64,000 nucleotides of DNA. Origin: Chondrus crispus (taxonomy: Eukaryota > Rhodophyta > Florideophyceae > Gigartinales > Gigartinaceae). Shown here in pieces: positions 61,480-64,000 of this stretch (position 1 is its first letter; each line of letters opens with the position of its first letter). The notes below the pieces were generated by a model. That model was not told where the DNA came from and did no database searches. It saw nothing but the letters and a program-made list of their open reading frames with translations. Both the position numbers and the translations under genes were made by a program. The stretch spans positions 195,632 through 259,631 of the forward strand of contig NW_005178519.1 of the NCBI RefSeq assembly GCF_000350225.1. The letters run 5' to 3'.

Positions 61480-63400
61480 TAGCAGACAGTTTGGTAATCG
61501 GAGCGACCGGACTCTTCTCGACGATGGAATTGGCTTGCTTCGTGGCTGCAGCTTCACTTGCAGTGTAGTATAACCCCATCCCGTGGAACTAGATTTAGAT
61601 TAGATCACACACGTGTGCCCCATGGGTATCATACGTGTACCACACGTGTACTGTCAGCCCCGATGACCGACAGTACCGGAGCGCAAGACGACCCGCGCTG
61701 ACTACAGTAGCTCTACAGTACGGTCCGTACTGTACTATTGTATGATAGACTAACTTGTACATTAAATACTAGGGCAGGCCCACGGCGGAGGGGAAGGATA
61801 AGCACGAGCTTGTCCAGAACCCAAGCCTCTGGTCAAGCTCGCCCCGCTTATTTTAGAACGGGTTCCCACTAGCCCGTATCTAGTTAGGAGCCGAGCGGGC
61901 AGGGCACGCAGGAGCACGCGAGAGAGTCTAGATCCGCCTCCGCCCGTCAGGGCTGGTACGTCACCCAGCGCTGCGCCGGGGCGTCGAGGCGTAGATCGGC
62001 CCGCGCATGCGCGCGTCCCTGACCGTACCCGCTCTACCACCGCTACCCGGGCTCGCCCGGTTCCGTTAGCTGGGGTTGCTTCCCTTCTCCGATCAGGGTC
62101 TAGCAGGACTGTGCATACACCCCCTCGACGTTGGGGTGTTTATGCTACATGCAGCACCACTATTCACGTCCTTCTTGACCTTCTCCTCATCCTCCTCGCC
62201 ATCGCTGTCTATGTCTTCATCGTCATCAATGTTCGCTATGACCTCAGGGCGGAACGAGCGCTCCAGATGACTACCATCAGGGAGGTCATGGTCCTCCGGC
62301 GTGACGTACATGTAAAAACGGAGCCTGCTTGAGTCTCCTTTGAAACCCACATCCCCAGTTCCAGCATGCATCATATAGCCTCTGCCAACGGATATAGAGT
62401 ATGGCGGGATGGAGACGACGGTTCCCGGAGTCATCTTGGCTGCCTCTCTGAGGTCATTATCTCCAGCAGCTACGGTATTAACCTGCGCAATGCCAATGTG
62501 AGAGCCTTCGCATACCCATAGCCTGACTTCCCTTTCCCCTCAGCAGATCGTGAAAAGCCCAGGACACTTCGAATTCTCCCGAACTTGGGAAGTCATCAGC
62601 GTAGGAAAGTCCGTGACAACCTTCTGCTTGTCGCACTTCTTCGAAGTGTAGAGCCAGCGGCCCCCACTGTTAGAGATGTACATGTTGGTGCGGTCCGAAC
62701 TGGAGTTGTTTCAAGCTCGTAGCGCTGCTACTGCCTGCCCAACACGCACGTCCAACAACAAACGCGATTTGAAGGCCCAACTGCGCAAAGGATTCCCTTC
62801 AACCGCTGTTGTCATTCCGTAGTTAGTGGAGAGATATCGCCCGATGCCCTTTTTGCCTGCTTCGCTGTCAGCTTCGTGTCCACGGTTGACTATGTGCGTC
62901 CACTCTATCGGCGTCTGCTCGGAGGTAGACTGCTGATTAACATCGGGGAAAGACTGCATTGCATCTTCACGGAGGCGTTTATGGAAGAAATCGTCCTCCA
63001 AACGCGGAAGGTTGATGTCGCTCAAGGTCTCAGGCATGCGAGCATCATCGAGACACCCTTCAAGGATGCAATATCCAAGTCTCCTTAGTCTTTCGTTGCA
63101 CTCTGCAAAGTAGGCAATTGAAACAGTGTCGTTGCAAGTCGCTGAAGCCCACAACCTTTCCAACCCAGACAGCTCGCTGTAGCAGTCCGGTTCCATGTCT
63201 TCAGGATGTCTCGAATAGTAGTCGTAGGCAGCTCGATAGAACACGATTTCATGGTTGCGACGCAAGTCATCAACATTGAGACATATATTGCTTCGATGCT
63301 CATGCGGAACATGAATCGCCTCTAGGTACGGCCTCACATGCTCAATTGGGTTGGTTGTCGGCCAACGGCTTGGCAAACATCGAGAGAAGCGTGTCCACAC
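61480..63400 (-). pseudogene. 2-oxoglutarate/Fe(II) oxygenase-like gene, decayed and split by a solo LTR
   Basis: One minus-strand frame from 63400 carries two TGA stops (62711-62713 and 62540-62542) but otherwise stays open. It contains LGYCILEGCLD, a typical entry to 2OG-oxygenase folds, SNSGGRWLYTSKKCDKQKVV, LWVCEGSH and PPYSISVGRGYMMHAG with the distal His, then SRLRFYMY where the 2OG-binding Arg is expected. The usual HxD pair appears as V-T-D in KVVTDFP, so an iron ligand seems lost. An acidic tail follows and is cut by the solo LTR. Beyond the LTR the same frame resumes (SEAAATKQANSIVEK) up to the dispersed repeat at 61479. The family assignment is moderate; the exact substrate is unknown. 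Confidence 0.6.
61564..62149 (+). repeat. Solo LTR of the gypsy family, plus orientation
   Basis: 586 bp from TGTAGTATAACCCC to GTTTATGCTACA, related to the reverse complement of the 700-bp LTRs but diverged and shorter. A perfect 5-bp target duplication TGCAG flanks it (61559-61563 and 62150-62154). Confidence 0.92.
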
Positions 63401-64000
63401 CGGCCAACCAGGACCTTTATACGGGTCAGAATCGCTGTACCCGTCAGGAAGGTTAGGGGGTAGGCTGTCGCTGTATCTCTACGTGCTCTCTGGTTCAGCG
63501 TCCTCTGAACCACAAGTATCACGAAGTTCCATGGCAACACTCGGTGATCGGCGAGATACTTCGAGTCCCATTGACTGAGGAACTGTTTTTTGCACTTCTC
63601 ACGCGAGCCCATCCAAGACATACTTGATCATTATCTTGACAGCACGGAGCGTGGAGACTGTTTTGGCCCGTGCTTTTATATAATTTTTGCAGATTTTTTA
63701 TGAGGCCATTAAGCCTTCCATCCTAGCAATCTTCAATGGCGATACCATTTTCGACGCCTAACGCCCTATCCGTCCAACCCATGGGGACAGATAGTCCCTA
63801 CATCCCTATATCAATATGCGTAAACTCGTGATTCCCCCTAATCCCCCTAATTCCCTAAACGGATAGGGATAGTTGTAAGAGGGCGGGTGCGTTGCGGGAG
63901 GGGCAACAGGAGGACGGAAGAGGATCGCTGTGGTTCCAGAGAGCGCGGATGAAATTGTAGTCTCATACAGTACGTGGTGATTCAGGGCGGAGGAAGGAGT
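63401..64000. other. Right end of the window, no supported gene
   Basis: It may contain the 5' part of the oxygenase-like pseudogene (minus-strand frames up to 63621), but nothing recognisable. Near 63750-63870 the phrase GGATAGGG/CCCTA recurs without forming a regular array. Confidence 0.35.

Overview
This is nuclear DNA from a eukaryote, most likely a florideophyte red alga of the Chondrus type. That assignment is inference. It rests on compact genes with none or one short GT-AG intron, a BSD2-like protein with an N-terminus that looks like a plastid transit peptide, and about 50 kb of nested LTR retrotransposons and DNA transposons beside a dense gene block. No rRNA, tRNA or CRISPR was seen.

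1-14144 is a compact host gene block. A divergent pair of paralogous secreted or membrane proteins opens it (the left one runs off the window). A CMC4-like twin CX9C protein, the GTPase GPN3, ribosomal stalk protein P0 (uL10), a MESH1/HDDC3-type ppGpp hydrolase with an unusual N-terminal membrane segment, the mismatch-repair protein MSH6 and a BSD2/DnaJ-type zinc-finger protein follow. Neighbours are convergent or divergent with short spacers. The three introns (GPN3, P0, BSD2-like) are 108, 179 and 145 bp.

14587-37503 is a transposon cluster. It holds a decayed Ty1/copia element with two 405-bp LTRs, a PIF/Harbinger element with TTA target duplication inserted 15 bp beyond it, a pogo/Tigger transposase reading in frame into an R2-like (restriction-endonuclease-type) reverse transcriptase, a second PIF/Harbinger element, a small C2H2 zinc-finger gene and a second, 3'-truncated copia element.

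37504-51872 is the most striking object: a 14.4-kb Ty3/gypsy chromovirus-like element on the minus strand with 700-bp LTRs, a recognisable polypurine tract, gag, and a chromodomain-bearing pol. Between pol and the 3' LTR it carries about 5.6 kb of extra sequence with two overlapping antisense ORFs of unknown function. This extra block is bounded by a 27-bp duplication of the sequence next to the polypurine tract. The element has no target duplication, and its RT has YLDE in place of YxDD.

51873-64000 is low in recognisable genes. It has an unknown ORF pair touching the right LTR, tandem repeats, three copies of a ~390-bp dispersed repeat, a 17-bp satellite containing TAAACCC, and a decayed 2-oxoglutarate/Fe(II) oxygenase-like gene split by a solo gypsy LTR with a perfect 5-bp target duplication.
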